Source: Acidobacteriota bacterium
GTDB lineage: Bacteria; Acidobacteriota; Terriglobia; Terriglobales; Acidobacteriaceae
NCBI GenBank assembly: GCA_021813745.1
Contig: JAKAJO010000042.1
Location: 1 to 59,300, forward strand
Direction of reading: 5' to 3'
DNA length: 59,300 bases
The notes beneath the pieces are model-generated. The model ran no database searches. It was given only the letters and a program-made list of their open reading frames with translations, and was not told where the DNA came from. Shown here in pieces: positions 50,806 to 59,300 of the stretch. A program made the translations under genes and the position numbers. The stretch's first letter is position 1, and every line of letters begins with the position of its first letter.

Positions 50806-52281
50806 TTAAGCAAGCGCGTCGAGTTTAGCGATTGCCTGGCGGATGCGGGGCAGGCACACATCGCGGCCCAGGACGGCCATGGTTTCAAACAGCGGCGGTG
50901 CGTTCTTGCGACCGCAGATCGCGACGCGGATCGGCTGGAACATCGAACCCGCCTTGAGGTTGAGCGCTGCGGCGGCCTCGCGCAGCGCCGATTCCAGGGA
51001 AGCGTGATCGAAAGTGGTCGTGGCGAGGACCTGCTCTGCGTGCTGGAGCACGCGGGCGGCCAATGCGGCGTCGCCTTTCTGGGGGATCAGCTCGGCCGGA
51101 TCGTAGGGAGGCAGCTCTGAGAGGAAGAAAAAGTCGGCGGCAGGAGCAGCGTCCCGAAGGAGCTTGATCCGTTCGCGTATGAGCGGCGTGACGGCAGCCA
51201 CCATTTTCGGGGAGGGATGGAAGCCTGCCTGCTCGAAGAATGGCATGAGTTTTTCGCTCAGTTCCTCGACGGGGAGGGCGCGCAGATGCTCGGCGTTGAG
51301 CCAGACCGCCTTGGGATCGAAGGGATCTGCCTCGGTGAAATTGACCACTGCATTGGCGCGGTTCACGCCATCGAGGGTGAAGAGGTCGCGAATCTCGTCC
51401 AAAGTGAGGAAGTCGCGGTCGTTTTTGGGAGACCATCCCAGGAGGCACAGGAAGTTGATGAATGCCTGGGGCAAGAAGCCGGCATCGCGGTAGGTTGTGA
51501 CGCTGACGACGGGGCCATGTTTGCGCTTGGAAAGCTTCGCGCCGTCGGGGGCGACGAGCAGAGGTAGGTGAGCAAACTGAGGGGCTTTCGCTTCAAGGGC
51601 TTCAAAAATGAGCAGATGCTTGAAGGTGTTGGTGAGGTGATCCTGACCGCGGATGATGTGACTGATGTGGAGATCGGCGTCGTCAATACAGGAGGCGAGA
51701 TGGTAAGTGGGCATGCCGTCACTGCGCAGAAGGGCAAAGTCCTCGACCTCATCCGCCAGTTTCGACTGCTCGCCGTAGACGCCGTCGATGAAGCGTAGGG
51801 CGCGATCGGTGCCGCGGGGGACGCGAAAGCGCAAGGCGAAGGCCTCGCCGGCGGCGGCGCGGCGGTCAGATTCTTCGCGGGAGAGATCACGCATTCCCGA
51901 GTTGAAGAGCCATGCACCCTGCGGACCGGACTGGTTGTCGTCCCCGGCGTGGGCTGGCGTGAAGTCGCGATAGGCGAGCCCCCTGGCGAAGATGGCCTCA
52001 GCGGCCTGTCGATGGAGAGCGAGCCGCTCGGACTGCTTGTACTCTTCATCCCAGTTGAGGCCGAGCCAGCGCAATCCTTCAAAGATCGATTGCACGCTGG
52101 TATCGGTGTTGCGCTCCAGGTCGGTGTCGTCTAGGCGGAGCACCATGGTTCCGTGGTTGTGGCGCGCGAAAAGCCAATTCAGGATAAAGGTGCGTGCACT
52201 GCCGACGTGAAGGTATCCGGTGGGAGAAGGCGCAAAGCGGACACGTGGGGTGCTGGCCGGAGAAGGAAATAATTCAGGCAT
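50806..52281 (-). CDS. gltX: Glutamyl-tRNA synthetase
   Basis: 491 residues. Class I synthetase with [19 protein letters not shown] at the N-terminus (HIGH variant HVGS), [19 protein letters not shown] for KMSKS, and a C-terminal all-helical anticodon-binding region. It is the discriminating or non-discriminating GluRS; with glnS next door, a discriminating enzyme is more likely, but this cannot be read from the sequence. First gene of a two-gene unit with glnS, divergent from the Crp/Fnr gene. Confidence 0.96.
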   Translation of the reverse strand: MPELFPSPASTPRVRFAPSPTGYLHVGSARTFILNWLFARHNHGTMVLRLDDTDLERNTDTSVQSIFEGLRWLGLNWDEEYKQSERLALHRQAAEAIFARGLAYRDFTPAHAGDDNQSGPQGAWLFNSGMRDLSREESDRRAAAGEAFALRFRVPRGTDRALRFIDGVYGEQSKLADEVEDFALLRSDGMPTYHLASCIDDADLHISHIIRGQDHLTNTFKHLLIFEALEAKAPQFAHLPLLVAPDGAKLSKRKHGPVVSVTTYRDAGFLPQAFINFLCLLGWSPKNDRDFLTLDEIRDLFTLDGVNRANAVVNFTEADPFDPKAVWLNAEHLRALPVEELSEKLMPFFEQAGFHPSPKMVAAVTPLIRERIKLLRDAAPAADFFFLSELPPYDPAELIPQKGDAALAARVLQHAEQVLATTTFDHASLESALREAAAALNLKAGSMFQPIRVAICGRKNAPPLFETMAVLGRDVCLPRIRQAIAKLDALA

Positions 52282-52377
52282 CGTTGAGGTGTTGTTCCTT
52301 CCTCGATGCTATCAGCTTCGGCTTATCCGGCCGGTGGCAGGGCAGTGCCGGCAGGGGCGCAGGGTGCTCTAGAATGC

Positions 52378-53046
52378 ATGCACATGAAGGCAAGAACCAA
52401 GGATCAAGCGCTGTACGAGGTGTTTCCGGCATTGGCAGGCCTGTCGGAGACGCTTCGTGCGGATCTGGAGCGCGCCCCTGTGCTGACGGTTCCGGCTGGG
52501 ACTGTGCTGTTTGAGGATGGTGGGCCATGCCGAGCGTTTCCTTTGCTCATTGCAGGCCGGGTGCGAGTCGCAAAGGCCAGTGCCGACGGCCGAGAGATCG
52601 TGTTGTATCGCATTTCCCCTGGGCAGATTTGCCTTTTGACGAGCAGTTGTCTGCTGGGAGAAGCACTCTATCCTGCGCGGGGCATGACCGAGACTGCAAC
52701 GAGGCTGGTGGCGGTTGGACCTGAGCTGTTTCATAGAATGCTGTCGGGCGATGCGGCGTTTCGTGTGATGGTCTTTGGTCTATTTGCGGAGCGGATGGCA
52801 GAGCTGATGAGTCTTGTGGAGGAGGTTGCCTTTGGGAGACTGGATCGCAGACTTGCCGCATTACTGGCGGGTCGCGCGCCGGAAGTGAGGGAAACGCACC
52901 AGATGCTGGCTGATGAGTTAGGCAGTGTGCGCGTGGTGGTAAGTCGGATGTTGCGGGAGTTCGAAGAACGTGGATGGGTGAGTCTGGGGAGGGAACGAAT
53001 TTTGGTGCGGGACGCCGAAGCGCTGAAGCGTCTGAGCGAGTTGTGA
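52378..53046 (+). CDS. Crp/Fnr family transcriptional regulator
   Basis: 222 residues: an effector domain (LTVPAGTVLFEDGGPCRAF, RISPGQICLLTSSCLLGEAL), a dimer helix near 140-150, and a C-terminal winged helix with LADELGSVRVVVSRMLREF as recognition helix region. No Fnr-type iron-sulphur cysteine cluster at the N-terminus; single cysteines at about residues 57, 92 and 98 could act as sensors. The next gene is DUF2892, and a perfect 11-bp inverted repeat between them is a probable operator. The pairing of such a regulator with DUF2892 is known from other bacteria. ATG codons at 52378 and 52384 are both possible. Confidence 0.88.
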   Translation: MHMKARTKDQALYEVFPALAGLSETLRADLERAPVLTVPAGTVLFEDGGPCRAFPLLIAGRVRVAKASADGREIVLYRISPGQICLLTSSCLLGEALYPARGMTETATRLVAVGPELFHRMLSGDAAFRVMVFGLFAERMAELMSLVEEVAFGRLDRRLAALLAGRAPEVRETHQMLADELGSVRVVVSRMLREFEERGWVSLGRERILVRDAEALKRLSEL

Positions 53047-53047
53047 G

Positions 53048-53073
53048 GCGTATGCAACCTGAGTTGCATACGC
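53048..53073. promoter_or_regulatory. Perfect 26-bp palindrome: likely operator of the Crp/Fnr regulator
   Basis: GCGTATGCAAC and GTTGCATACGC, separated by CTGA, pair perfectly. It starts two bases after the regulator stop and ends 63 bases before the DUF2892 ATG. There is no U-run after it, which argues against a terminator. It differs from the GTGA-N6-TCAC sites elsewhere in the window. Confidence 0.65.
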
Positions 53074-53136
53074 GACGGAGAGCCGGGACTAGGATGAGGT
53101 CCGTGGCGCGAGGTTTTTGACGCCATGGAGGGATTG

Positions 53137-53328
53137 ATGAATAAGAACGTAGGCAGTGGGGACCGGCTGGTGCGCGTGGTGGTAGGGGTGGCGATCTTGA
53201 GCCTCATCTGGTTGCTGCACGGCAACGTGCGCTGGCTCGGGTTGATCGGGATTGTGCCGCTTTTGACGGCGGCGATGGGCTTCTGCCCACTTTATCTTCC
53301 GTTTGGCATCCGAACCTGCTCCAAGTAG
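53137..53328 (+). CDS. DUF2892 (YgaP-like) small membrane protein
   Basis: 63 residues with two hydrophobic helices. MNKNVGSGDRLVRVVVGVAI followed by LGLIGIVPLLTAAMGFCPLY, PFGIRTCSK at the end, matches DUF2892 closely, including the cysteine in GFCPLY. GGAGG lies a few bases before the ATG at 53137. Such proteins often accompany rhodanese or thiol-responsive regulators; function unknown. Expression is probably controlled by the Crp/Fnr regulator upstream through the palindrome at 53048. Confidence 0.88.
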   Translation: MNKNVGSGDRLVRVVVGVAILSLIWLLHGNVRWLGLIGIVPLLTAAMGFCPLYLPFGIRTCSK

Positions 53329-53357
53329 TTGATGGCCCGTGGCCACGATGACTGCAG

Positions 53358-53978
53358 CTAAGTGATGTCCTCGGTGTCAAACAGCGGTCGGACGAGGCGT
53401 TTCTTGGGCACTCCGTGGACGCTGCTGAGGAGATCTTCGACTACGTCCTCGAGCTGGCGCTGGCTTTCGATTACGGCACTCATGCTCTTGAGCCCCTCGC
53501 TGTCGACGACCCGCTCGACCAGCGCAACGGCGTGGCACTGGGCGACGTGATCAAGCCCAAGCCCTTCAGGCGTTTTGGCTTTCACGCTCACCTGGTCCAG
53601 CTTGATGCAGAGCAGGTCTGCGATACGCGCGCGCATTTCGCCAGCGATGGGAGAAATCTTGGGCGCGGCCAGCACGAGAGTTGTGTCGATATTCAGAATG
53701 CGGTAGCCGGCGTTCTGCAGTTCTTCCATGGCGAGATTAAGGAAGATCGCGGAATCCGCATCCTTCCAGCGCGGGTCGCCTGGAGGAAAGAAACTGCCAA
53801 TATCCCCTGCGGCGACAGCGCCCAGGAGTGCGTCGGTAATGGCGTGGAGCAGAACATCGCCATCAGAGTGTCCTGCCAGTCCTTCTGGGTGGTCAATTTT
53901 CAGGCCACCGATGTGAAGGGGCACTCCGGGTTTGAATTCGTGCGAGTCGTAGCCAAAGCCGATGCGTGTGTCACTCAT
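53358..53978 (-). CDS. ispF: 2-C-methyl-D-erythritol 2,4-cyclodiphosphate synthase, with C-terminal extension
   Basis: 206 residues; the family is usually about 155-160. Metal ligands are present in GYDSHEF and LAGHSDGDVLLHAITDALLG, and the conserved VSVKAKTPEGLGL and AVALVERV segments follow. About 48 additional residues (DSEGLKSMSAVIESQRQLED onward) extend the C-terminus and look helical and acidic. The enzyme forms MEcPP in the MEP isoprenoid pathway. It lies 23 bases after ispD, with which it acts on consecutive substrates (ispE acts between them). The extension might be a regulatory or oligomer-contact element; function unknown. Confidence 0.92.
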   Translation of the reverse strand: MSDTRIGFGYDSHEFKPGVPLHIGGLKIDHPEGLAGHSDGDVLLHAITDALLGAVAAGDIGSFFPPGDPRWKDADSAIFLNLAMEELQNAGYRILNIDTTLVLAAPKISPIAGEMRARIADLLCIKLDQVSVKAKTPEGLGLDHVAQCHAVALVERVVDSEGLKSMSAVIESQRQLEDVVEDLLSSVHGVPKKRLVRPLFDTEDIT

Positions 53979-54001
53979 GCTTCAGGGTCTCCGCGGCAGT
54001 C

Positions 54002-54703
54002 TCAGGTCGTGCGCTGGCGCAGGTAGAACTCCGCAAGTTCCAGATCGCCCGGCTGGGTAATCTTCAGATTAACCTGTGAACCCGGCACCACAGCGACGGG
54101 CAGTCCGGCGCGCTCGACTACAGATGCTTCGTCGGTGCCGACGAAGCCGTCTGCAGTGGCCTCGGCGAAAGCTTTCTGGAGCAGGCCAAATCGGAAGCCC
54201 TGGGGAGTCTGCGCGAGGACGACGAACTCGCGCGGAATGGTCGCGGTGATGAGAGCGCCGTGGGCAGTTCGCTCGACCTGCTTGATGGTGTCGATGGCAG
54301 GCAGGCCAACGATTGCGGCGCCTTGCAGTTCGACCGCATCGATGGTGCGCTCAATGGTGACGGCGTCAATGAGGGGGCGGACAGCGTCGTGGACGAGCAC
54401 GATGTCATCCTGCGCAGCGGGGACTGCTGCGAGAGCATTGGCCACGGACTCCTGCCGATTGTCGCCGCCTTCGACGACCCGGACTCGCCCCGCAAATCCA
54501 TGCTCGGCAATCTGGGCTTCAACTCGCTCAATTTCGGTCTTTCGCACGGCCACATAAATAGCAGTGACGCGATCGACGGCGGCAAAGGCTCGCAGTGAGT
54601 GAATCAGGATCGGTATTCCGGCGAGGGCGAGAAATTGCTTGGGCTGCGGGCCCGCCATACGGGTTCCAAGTCCCGCGGCGGGAAGAATGACGAAGACTTG
54701 CAT
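54002..54703 (-). CDS. ispD: 2-C-methyl-D-erythritol 4-phosphate cytidylyltransferase
   Basis: A 233-residue nucleotidyltransferase of the MEP pathway that makes CDP-ME from MEP and CTP. It has ILPAAGLGTRMAGPQPKQFL (Arg and Lys of the CTP site), GDNRQESVANAL, VLVHDAVRPLI and TDEASVVERAGLPVAVVPG. The ATG at 54703 directly before the Rossmann strand is chosen although the ribosome-binding site is weak; a GTG 45 bases upstream would add a non-conserved leader. It lies just upstream of ispF on the same strand and is divergent from tilS. Confidence 0.94.
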   Translation of the reverse strand: MQVFVILPAAGLGTRMAGPQPKQFLALAGIPILIHSLRAFAAVDRVTAIYVAVRKTEIERVEAQIAEHGFAGRVRVVEGGDNRQESVANALAAVPAAQDDIVLVHDAVRPLIDAVTIERTIDAVELQGAAIVGLPAIDTIKQVERTAHGALITATIPREFVVLAQTPQGFRFGLLQKAFAEATADGFVGTDEASVVERAGLPVAVVPGSQVNLKITQPGDLELAEFYLRQRTT

Positions 54704-54765
54704 AACTGGAGGAGTATACAGCGTGTGGCAGTGAGATGGACATGGCACTTGGCCGATGAGGCGCT

Positions 54766-56178
54766 ATGATCGCAGTGATGAGTGCCGTACTTGCAATTGA
54801 TCGAACACTGCTGCGGCCGGGCCTGAGACTTGCCGTGGGGGTGTCTGGAGGAGCCGATTCCGTGGCTCTGTTGCGCGCCCTGGTGGAAGAGAGCAGGGAA
54901 CTGGGCCTCGTGGTGCATGCCGCTCATCTGCACCATGGACTGCGGGGCGAAGAGGCAGACGCCGATCTGGCTTTTGTGCGCGACCTGTGTGCGCAACTGG
55001 GAGTTCCTTGTTATCTGAAGAGGGTGGATACAGCTACCGAAGCTCAGTCCTCGGCCGGCAAACAGGGTGAAACCCTGGAGGAAGCGGCGCGACGGCTTCG
55101 TTACGCATGGTTTCGCGCATTGATGGCAGAGGGCGAAGTGGATGCAATCGCGACGGCGCACACGCTGGACGATCAGGCAGAGACAGTGCTTGCCAAGTTT
55201 CTGCGGGGTGCCTGGACGGAGGGATTGAGCGGGATTCATCCATTGATTGCGTTCGACGAAGGACCGGTGGTCCGGCCGATGCTGGGGACGACGCGGAGTG
55301 AAGTGGAAGCGTATCTGCGAGCGATTGATCAATCCTGGCGGGAGGACTCAACCAATCGTCAGCTCACGTTTACGCGAAATCGGATTCGCCACGAACTGTT
55401 GCCGTTGCTGGAGGAATGGAATCCACGACTTCGGGTGCATTTGGCCCAAATGGCAGAGCTGGCGCGAGATGAAGAAGAGTGGTGGCGCGCGGAGATGGCT
55501 CAGCAGTCCCAGCAATTGATCCTGCGAGGCAGGCCGGTGCGCGGCGGCGGGCGGACAGGAGATGAGGGTATTGCGCTGGACGTGACACGGCTAGCTGCAT
55601 TGCCTGTTGCTTTGCAGCGGCGCTTGCTGCGCTTCGCGTGCGGAGAGATGCGCGCCGCGCTGGATTTCAGCACAACTGAGGCATTGCGCCAGCTGGGCTT
55701 ACGGGGCAGGGCGGGACAGAGGCTGGACGTGTCAGGAGGGCTTCGGGTGGAACGGACGCCGCGCGAGTTGCGATTGGCAAAAGGAGGAGCCGAGCTCGGC
55801 AAAGTCCCAGGGAGGGAGTATCGCTTTGCAATACCGGGCGAGGTGGTGGCGGAGGAGTTTGGCATTCGTCTGCGGGTTGAGGCGAGTGAACCGGAAGGTG
55901 CGGCCCAGGAGCAGACGCGGACAGCATGCCTGAGATCATGGAGGCCGGGCGATACCGTACGGCTTCGCTACTCAAGTGGGTCTAAGAAAGTGAAGGAAGT
56001 GCTTGAAAGGATGAGAGTTACAGGTACAGGCCGGGAGGGGTGGCCGGTGCTTGAAACGGACGGCAGAATCGTTTGGATGCAGGGAGCGGAAGTGGAGCCG
56101 GTTCCTGGGATGCGGGTGGTTGTTGATGGACTCGAGCATCGGGTGGTCAAAGGGGCAGCGGTGCAGAAATCAACTTGA
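54766..56178 (+). CDS. tilS: tRNA(Ile)-lysidine synthase
   Basis: 470 residues. N-terminal PP-loop ATPase with AVGVSGGADSVALLRALV and THTLDD-like AHTLDDQAETVLAKF, then DSTNRQLTFTRNRIRHELLP, the usual lead-out to the tRNA-binding domain. The C-terminal TilS domains (about 270-460) include RRLLRFACGEM and the final TGREGWPVLETDG barrel. It changes C34 of the AUA-reading tRNA(Ile) to lysidine and is essential. The ATG has GAGG 4 bases upstream. It precedes ftsH, a pairing frequent in bacteria. Confidence 0.94.
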   Translation: MIAVMSAVLAIDRTLLRPGLRLAVGVSGGADSVALLRALVEESRELGLVVHAAHLHHGLRGEEADADLAFVRDLCAQLGVPCYLKRVDTATEAQSSAGKQGETLEEAARRLRYAWFRALMAEGEVDAIATAHTLDDQAETVLAKFLRGAWTEGLSGIHPLIAFDEGPVVRPMLGTTRSEVEAYLRAIDQSWREDSTNRQLTFTRNRIRHELLPLLEEWNPRLRVHLAQMAELARDEEEWWRAEMAQQSQQLILRGRPVRGGGRTGDEGIALDVTRLAALPVALQRRLLRFACGEMRAALDFSTTEALRQLGLRGRAGQRLDVSGGLRVERTPRELRLAKGGAELGKVPGREYRFAIPGEVVAEEFGIRLRVEASEPEGAAQEQTRTACLRSWRPGDTVRLRYSSGSKKVKEVLERMRVTGTGREGWPVLETDGRIVWMQGAEVEPVPGMRVVVDGLEHRVVKGAAVQKST

Positions 56179-56193
56179 TACCGGAGTACCTTG

Positions 56194-56213
56194 GCCGGAT
56201 CGCTTTCTCCGGC
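56194..56213 (+). terminator. Weak hairpin terminator after tilS
   Basis: GCCGGA and TCCGGC form a 6-bp stem with an 8-base loop, followed by ATTTTG. It starts 15 bases after the tilS stop. A TACAAT (-10-like) element follows at 56233 and may belong to ftsH. Confidence 0.4.
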
Positions 56214-56394
56214 ATTTTGATGCGGCTCAGAGTACAATCTGAAGAACTGCTCATCGGCGGGTCGGGGCCGGTGTTCCCGCTGCCAACGCTGCAATTTCTG
56301 TGACTTCATGGCATGGCGAAGCGTCTAAAAGGATGAGCTAGGCAGGGGTGATAGTGCGTTGCGCTTCCCCTTCTGCCGGGAAAGAGGAATCCTG

Positions 56395-58317
56395 GTGAAT
56401 TCGACCGTCAAAACGATCATGTTCTGGGTCTTTATCCTTATCTGCCTGATGCTGCTTTGGGGTGTAGTGCAGCGTGGGACGACCATGGGGAAGGACACGG
56501 AGGTCTCCTACTCCGACCTGCTGGACAAGATCGATGCAGGACAGGTGCAGGACGTAACAATTCAAGGTACAGAACTGCACGGGCACTTGAAGGCTACGCC
56601 GAAGGAGCAGTTCCACACCACCATCCCGCAGAGCACCGACATGCTGATTGACAAACTGCATGCGGCGAAGGTTGCATTCACGCTGAAGGACCAGCAAAAC
56701 AACATTCTTCTGCCACTTTTGCTGAATGTTGGCCCGATTATCCTTCTGATCGCGATCTGGTTCTTTATGCTGCGACAAATGCAGTCGGGAGGGAACAAGG
56801 CGCTTTCGTTTGGCAAAAGCCGAGCGCGCCTGCTCTCCATGCAGCAGAAGAAGGTGACCTTCAAAGATGTGGCCGGCGTGGACGAGGCCAAGGAAGAGCT
56901 GAAGGAGATTATTGAATACCTGCGGGAGCCGCAGAAGTTCCAGAAGCTGGGCGGCCGCATTCCCAAAGGCGTGTTGCTGGTGGGCCCTCCGGGGACCGGT
57001 AAGACGCTTCTGGCGCGGGCGGTGGCAGGCGAAGCGAATGTGCCGTTCTTCTCCATCTCCGGTTCGGATTTCGTGGAGATGTTTGTGGGCGTGGGCGCCA
57101 GCCGCGTACGCGACTTGTTCGAGCAGGGCAAGAAAAATGCGCCGTGCATCATCTTCATCGATGAAATCGACGCGGTGGGCCGTCATCGTGGCGCAGGCCT
57201 CGGGGGCGGACACGATGAGCGCGAGCAAACGCTCAATCAATTGCTCGTGGAAATGGACGGCTTCGAGTCGAACGATGGGGTGATTCTGGTGGCAGCGACG
57301 AACCGGCCTGATGTGCTGGATCCGGCGTTGTTGAGGCCGGGTCGTTTCGACCGCCGCGTGGTGGTGGGTCTGCCGGATGTGCGCGGGCGCGAGGAGGTTC
57401 TGCGCGTACACATCAAGAAGGTTCCAGTTGGCGACGATGTGAACTTGAACGTGCTGGCCCGTGGCACACCGGGGTTTTCCGGAGCGGACCTGGCCAACAT
57501 GGTGAATGAAGCGGCGCTGAACGCGGCCCGTGCCAATCGCAAGCAGGTGGTGATGTATGACTTCGAGCTTGCGAAGGACAAGGTGCTGATGGGCGCGGAG
57601 CGCAAGTCGATGTTGCTGACGGATGAGGAGAAGCGGGTGACGGCCTATCACGAGGCGGGTCATGCGCTGGTCTCCATACTGCGTGAGCACTCAGACCCAA
57701 TTCATAAAGTCACAATCATTCCACGCGGGATGGCGCTAGGCGTCACGGTCTATTTACCCGATGACCGCCATAACTATACGCGCGAGTATCTGGAGACGCG
57801 CCTTGCGACAGCCTACGGCGGTCGTGTGGCAGAGGAGATTTTCCTCAACCAGATGTCAACCGGAGCAGGCAGCGACATCGAGACGGCTACAGATCTGGCG
57901 CGGCGCATGGTGTGCGAGTACGGAATGAGCCGGCTTGGACCGCTCACATTCGGTAAGAAGGAAGAGCAGATCTTCCTCGGTCGAGAGATCGCGCAGCACC
58001 GTGACTTCAGCGAAGAGACGGCGCGCCAGATTGACCAGGAAGTGCGCCGTCTGATTGATGAGGCATACCAGTCGGCCCGAAGCATCCTGGAATCGAACAA
58101 GGACGCAATGCACCGCATTGCGGCGGCGCTCCTGGAGCGCGAAACGATTGATGCCGAAGAGGTACAGATGCTGATCGACGGAAAAGAACTGCCTCCGATT
58201 CGCTCGGCACTGGCATCGCCAAGCGACTCGGGGGGCAGCGGCGGCCAGCAGGTGCTCAAGCCGGAGAGTCGCGGTGGATCGGGGACCTTCCCGGAAGGAT
58301 CTCCTTCGCCCGCATAG
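56395..58317 (+). CDS. ftsH: ATP-dependent zinc metalloprotease FtsH
   Basis: 640 residues from the GTG at 56395 (AAAGAGGAA six bases before). Two membrane segments ([39 protein letters not shown]) flank a small periplasmic domain. The AAA ATPase has GPPGTGKT at 197-204, FIDEIDAVG and the SRH region [18 protein letters not shown]. The peptidase has HEAGH at 419-423, and its third zinc ligand is Asp in SDIETATDL. The C-terminal tail is Ser/Gly-rich. It degrades misassembled membrane proteins and short-lived regulators. A long hairpin terminator follows. Confidence 0.96.
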   Translation: MNSTVKTIMFWVFILICLMLLWGVVQRGTTMGKDTEVSYSDLLDKIDAGQVQDVTIQGTELHGHLKATPKEQFHTTIPQSTDMLIDKLHAAKVAFTLKDQQNNILLPLLLNVGPIILLIAIWFFMLRQMQSGGNKALSFGKSRARLLSMQQKKVTFKDVAGVDEAKEELKEIIEYLREPQKFQKLGGRIPKGVLLVGPPGTGKTLLARAVAGEANVPFFSISGSDFVEMFVGVGASRVRDLFEQGKKNAPCIIFIDEIDAVGRHRGAGLGGGHDEREQTLNQLLVEMDGFESNDGVILVAATNRPDVLDPALLRPGRFDRRVVVGLPDVRGREEVLRVHIKKVPVGDDVNLNVLARGTPGFSGADLANMVNEAALNAARANRKQVVMYDFELAKDKVLMGAERKSMLLTDEEKRVTAYHEAGHALVSILREHSDPIHKVTIIPRGMALGVTVYLPDDRHNYTREYLETRLATAYGGRVAEEIFLNQMSTGAGSDIETATDLARRMVCEYGMSRLGPLTFGKKEEQIFLGREIAQHRDFSEETARQIDQEVRRLIDEAYQSARSILESNKDAMHRIAAALLERETIDAEEVQMLIDGKELPPIRSALASPSDSGGSGGQQVLKPESRGGSGTFPEGSPSPA

Positions 58318-58339
58318 GAGTTCTTGTTCAGAGCCAGTA

Positions 58340-58378
58340 GCAAAGAACGGCCGCTCGATGAGAGCGGCCGTTCTTTGC
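58340..58378. terminator. Strong bidirectional hairpin terminator between ftsH and the methyltransferase gene
   Basis: GCAAAGAACGGCCGCTC and GAGCGGCCGTTCTTTGC form a perfect 17-bp stem with loop GATGA. The arms contain TTCTTTGC and its complement, so it can serve convergent transcripts from both sides. Confidence 0.85.
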
Positions 58379-58446
58379 TGGATCAAGAGTCGCCCAAGCC
58401 CGAGAGTATTGGCGGTCAGTGCAGCGTCAGAAACGCTTGAGCCTCT

Positions 58447-59099
58447 TCAATGCGCGTGAGAACTATCCCGCAAAGATGGCTTTTTTGCGGTCATTACCAT
58501 GCTTTTCCAGAGGTACGCAATACGCCCCGCACCGCGAAAATGAAGCTCTCGAAAACCTGCCTCCTCAAGCAATATCCCAAGAGTCTTCCTTGACCAGAAT
58601 TTGATATGGCCGCAGTCCCATAGAGCGGTGTAGTGTCGATCCATCGCGCCCACCAGAGCCAACGACAAATTCTTCGCGTACCCATGGTAGGGCGTGCTGA
58701 GCACAAGCAGGCCATTCGGCTTGAGGAGCTCAAAGCAGAGCTTCGCAAAGGATCGGGGGTCAAAAACGTGCTCGATTACCTCTGTACTGAGGATGGCGTC
58801 CAGGGGGCCGTTGCACTGCTGGAGGTAAAACTCCGCGACGTTGCGCGTAGCGTCTGCTTCAAAAAAATGGATTCCCTCCACATTTTTTTCGCCTCGCGGA
58901 TGCCGCTCTCCGAAAAATCGGAGCCGTATAACGTCCAGCCGTGGTTGCGAAACTGGGCTAGAAACGCACCATTCCCGCATCCCAGATCCAGGAGCTTACT
59001 CCCATGCGGCAAATCCCTGAGGAGAGCCTGGACCACAGGCAGAAGATAGCCATGGGAAGGATTTGGTGCCGAGTTGGAATAGGGAAACAAATTCGCCAT
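58447..59099 (-). pseudogene. Class I SAM-dependent methyltransferase, interrupted by a frameshift at an A7 tract
   Basis: The N-terminal part (ATG at 59099) gives MANLFPYSNSAPNPSHGYLL, KLLDLGCGNGAFLAQFRNHG and YGSDFSESGIREAKK, a normal SAM-binding start, then runs out of frame. The remaining sequence, in the frame one base back, continues NVEGIHFFEADATRNVAEF, ILSTEVIEHVFDPRSFAKLC, LLVLSTPYHGYAKN and the C-terminal strands. The join lies at GCGAAAAAAATG (A7 tract on the minus strand, bases 58883-58889): eight A would restore AKKNVEG. A -1 slip on the A-tract gives the same product. So this is either a real frameshift, a slippage gene or a sequencing error. The IS end is 73 bases upstream. Substrate unknown. 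Confidence 0.8.
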
Positions 59100-59172
59100 T
59101 CGAAGGGGATCCTATGCTCTCCAAGGAAGAACAGGCATACTAATGCAGGTCCTTCCATTGGTGCTCAACTTG

Positions 59173-59195
59173 TTTAGGGGCTGTACCAGATAATC
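59173..59195. repeat. Terminal inverted repeat of the IS (right copy)
   Basis: Exact reverse complement of 107-129 over 23 bases. The transposase stop codon (59194-59196) overlaps its inner end. The IS tip is at 59173-59177, depending on whether TTTA is part of the repeat or target DNA. Confidence 0.85.
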
Positions 59196-59300
59196 ATGCC
59201 ATGAATCGTGTAACCCATTGTTTTAGTTGTGTTTGTTGCAGTTTAGGGTTTGGAGTATTGAAGCGCCATTCGCATTCTCTGAGGAAGAGGGGAAAGCTGT
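59194..59300 (-). CDS. IS1595-family transposase, C-terminal fragment (enters from right edge)
   Basis: On the minus strand the frame entering from the edge reads SFPLFLRECEWRFNTPNPKL and continues QQTQLKQWVTRFMA to a TGA at 59194-59196. The ECEWRFN motif near the C-terminus is characteristic of IS1595-group transposases (ISXO2/IS1016-like). 34 residues are present. Together with the N-terminal fragment at 1-90 it shows that both edges are IS DNA. Confidence 0.8.
   Translation of the reverse strand, partial: SFPLFLRECEWRFNTPNPKLQQTQLKQWVTRFMA

Larger units (their letters stand above)
59173..59300 (-). mobile_element. Insertion sequence end, IS1595-type (right copy, truncated by window edge)
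   Basis: The other end of an IS of the same type as at 1-129: the terminal repeat at 59173-59195 and, inward, the C-terminal end of the transposase on the minus strand. It therefore has the same orientation as the left copy, with its right tip facing the window. Only about 128 bases are present. Confidence 0.78.

Overview
The window is high-GC (about 60% or more), gene-dense chromosomal DNA from an acidobacterium, most likely Acidobacteriaceae/Terriglobia. The placement rests on a VWFA-related protein of the kind expanded in Acidobacteria, a choice-of-anchor-D lipoprotein, the mix of salvage, tRNA-synthetase and isoprenoid genes, and the base composition. This is recognition from memory, not a database result. 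No tRNA, rRNA, CRISPR array, phage or plasmid module was seen.

Both edges are fragments of the same kind of insertion sequence. Bases 1-129 hold the 5' end of an IS1595-type transposase (minus strand) and a 23-bp terminal repeat; bases 59173-59300 hold the 3' end of such a transposase (also minus strand) and the inverted copy of that repeat. The interior is therefore the chromosome between two IS copies in the same orientation. Each is cut about 128 bases in, as expected if a contig breaks at a multicopy element.

207-13.5 kb: an HprK-like P-loop protein, an ASH-domain lipoprotein, and a complete structural operon for an oxygen-tolerant membrane-bound [NiFe] hydrogenase (hyaA-hyaB-hyaC-hyaD, minus strand; six-cysteine proximal cluster). 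Then pyrD, a PafA-like phosphatase, a class 3 lipase, ilvE and a secreted VWFA protein. 13.7-24.9 kb: a lone cyclic-nucleotide-binding domain, recG, a DUF2062 membrane protein, a purine/uridine salvage pair (punA-udk), a SemiSWEET, and a five-gene minus-strand run cdd-deoA-nupC-ttuC-MFS combining pyrimidine salvage with tartrate/malate use.

25.0-31.4 kb: a chemotaxis operon cheA-cheW-cheY-cheB-cheR, with a two-CheW-module CheA and a CheB whose receiver domain is decayed, followed by a PilZ fusion protein. 31.5-45.3 kb: a synthetase-ACP-acyltransferase fusion, a very large Lhr helicase overlapping a Nei-type glycosylase, a class A penicillin-binding protein, proS and kdsD. 45.4-49.0 kb: a TlpA/ResA thioredoxin, a DsbD-alpha-like protein, the hopanoid glycosyltransferase HpnB and a secreted SMP-30-type lactonase. 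49.1-58.3 kb: glnS-gltX, a Crp/Fnr regulator with a perfect 26-bp palindrome before a DUF2892 protein, ispF-ispD, tilS and ftsH. A frameshifted methyltransferase lies against the right-hand IS.

Regulatory signals seen directly: Crp/Fnr-type palindromes at 2662, 7014 and 13612, the unrelated palindrome at 53048, and strong hairpin terminators after recG, ilvE, the lactonase gene and ftsH. No wholly new system was found. The most unusual items are the decayed CheB receiver, the A7 frameshift in the methyltransferase, the crp-operator-DUF2892 unit, the PilZ fusion and the tri-domain acyltransferase.
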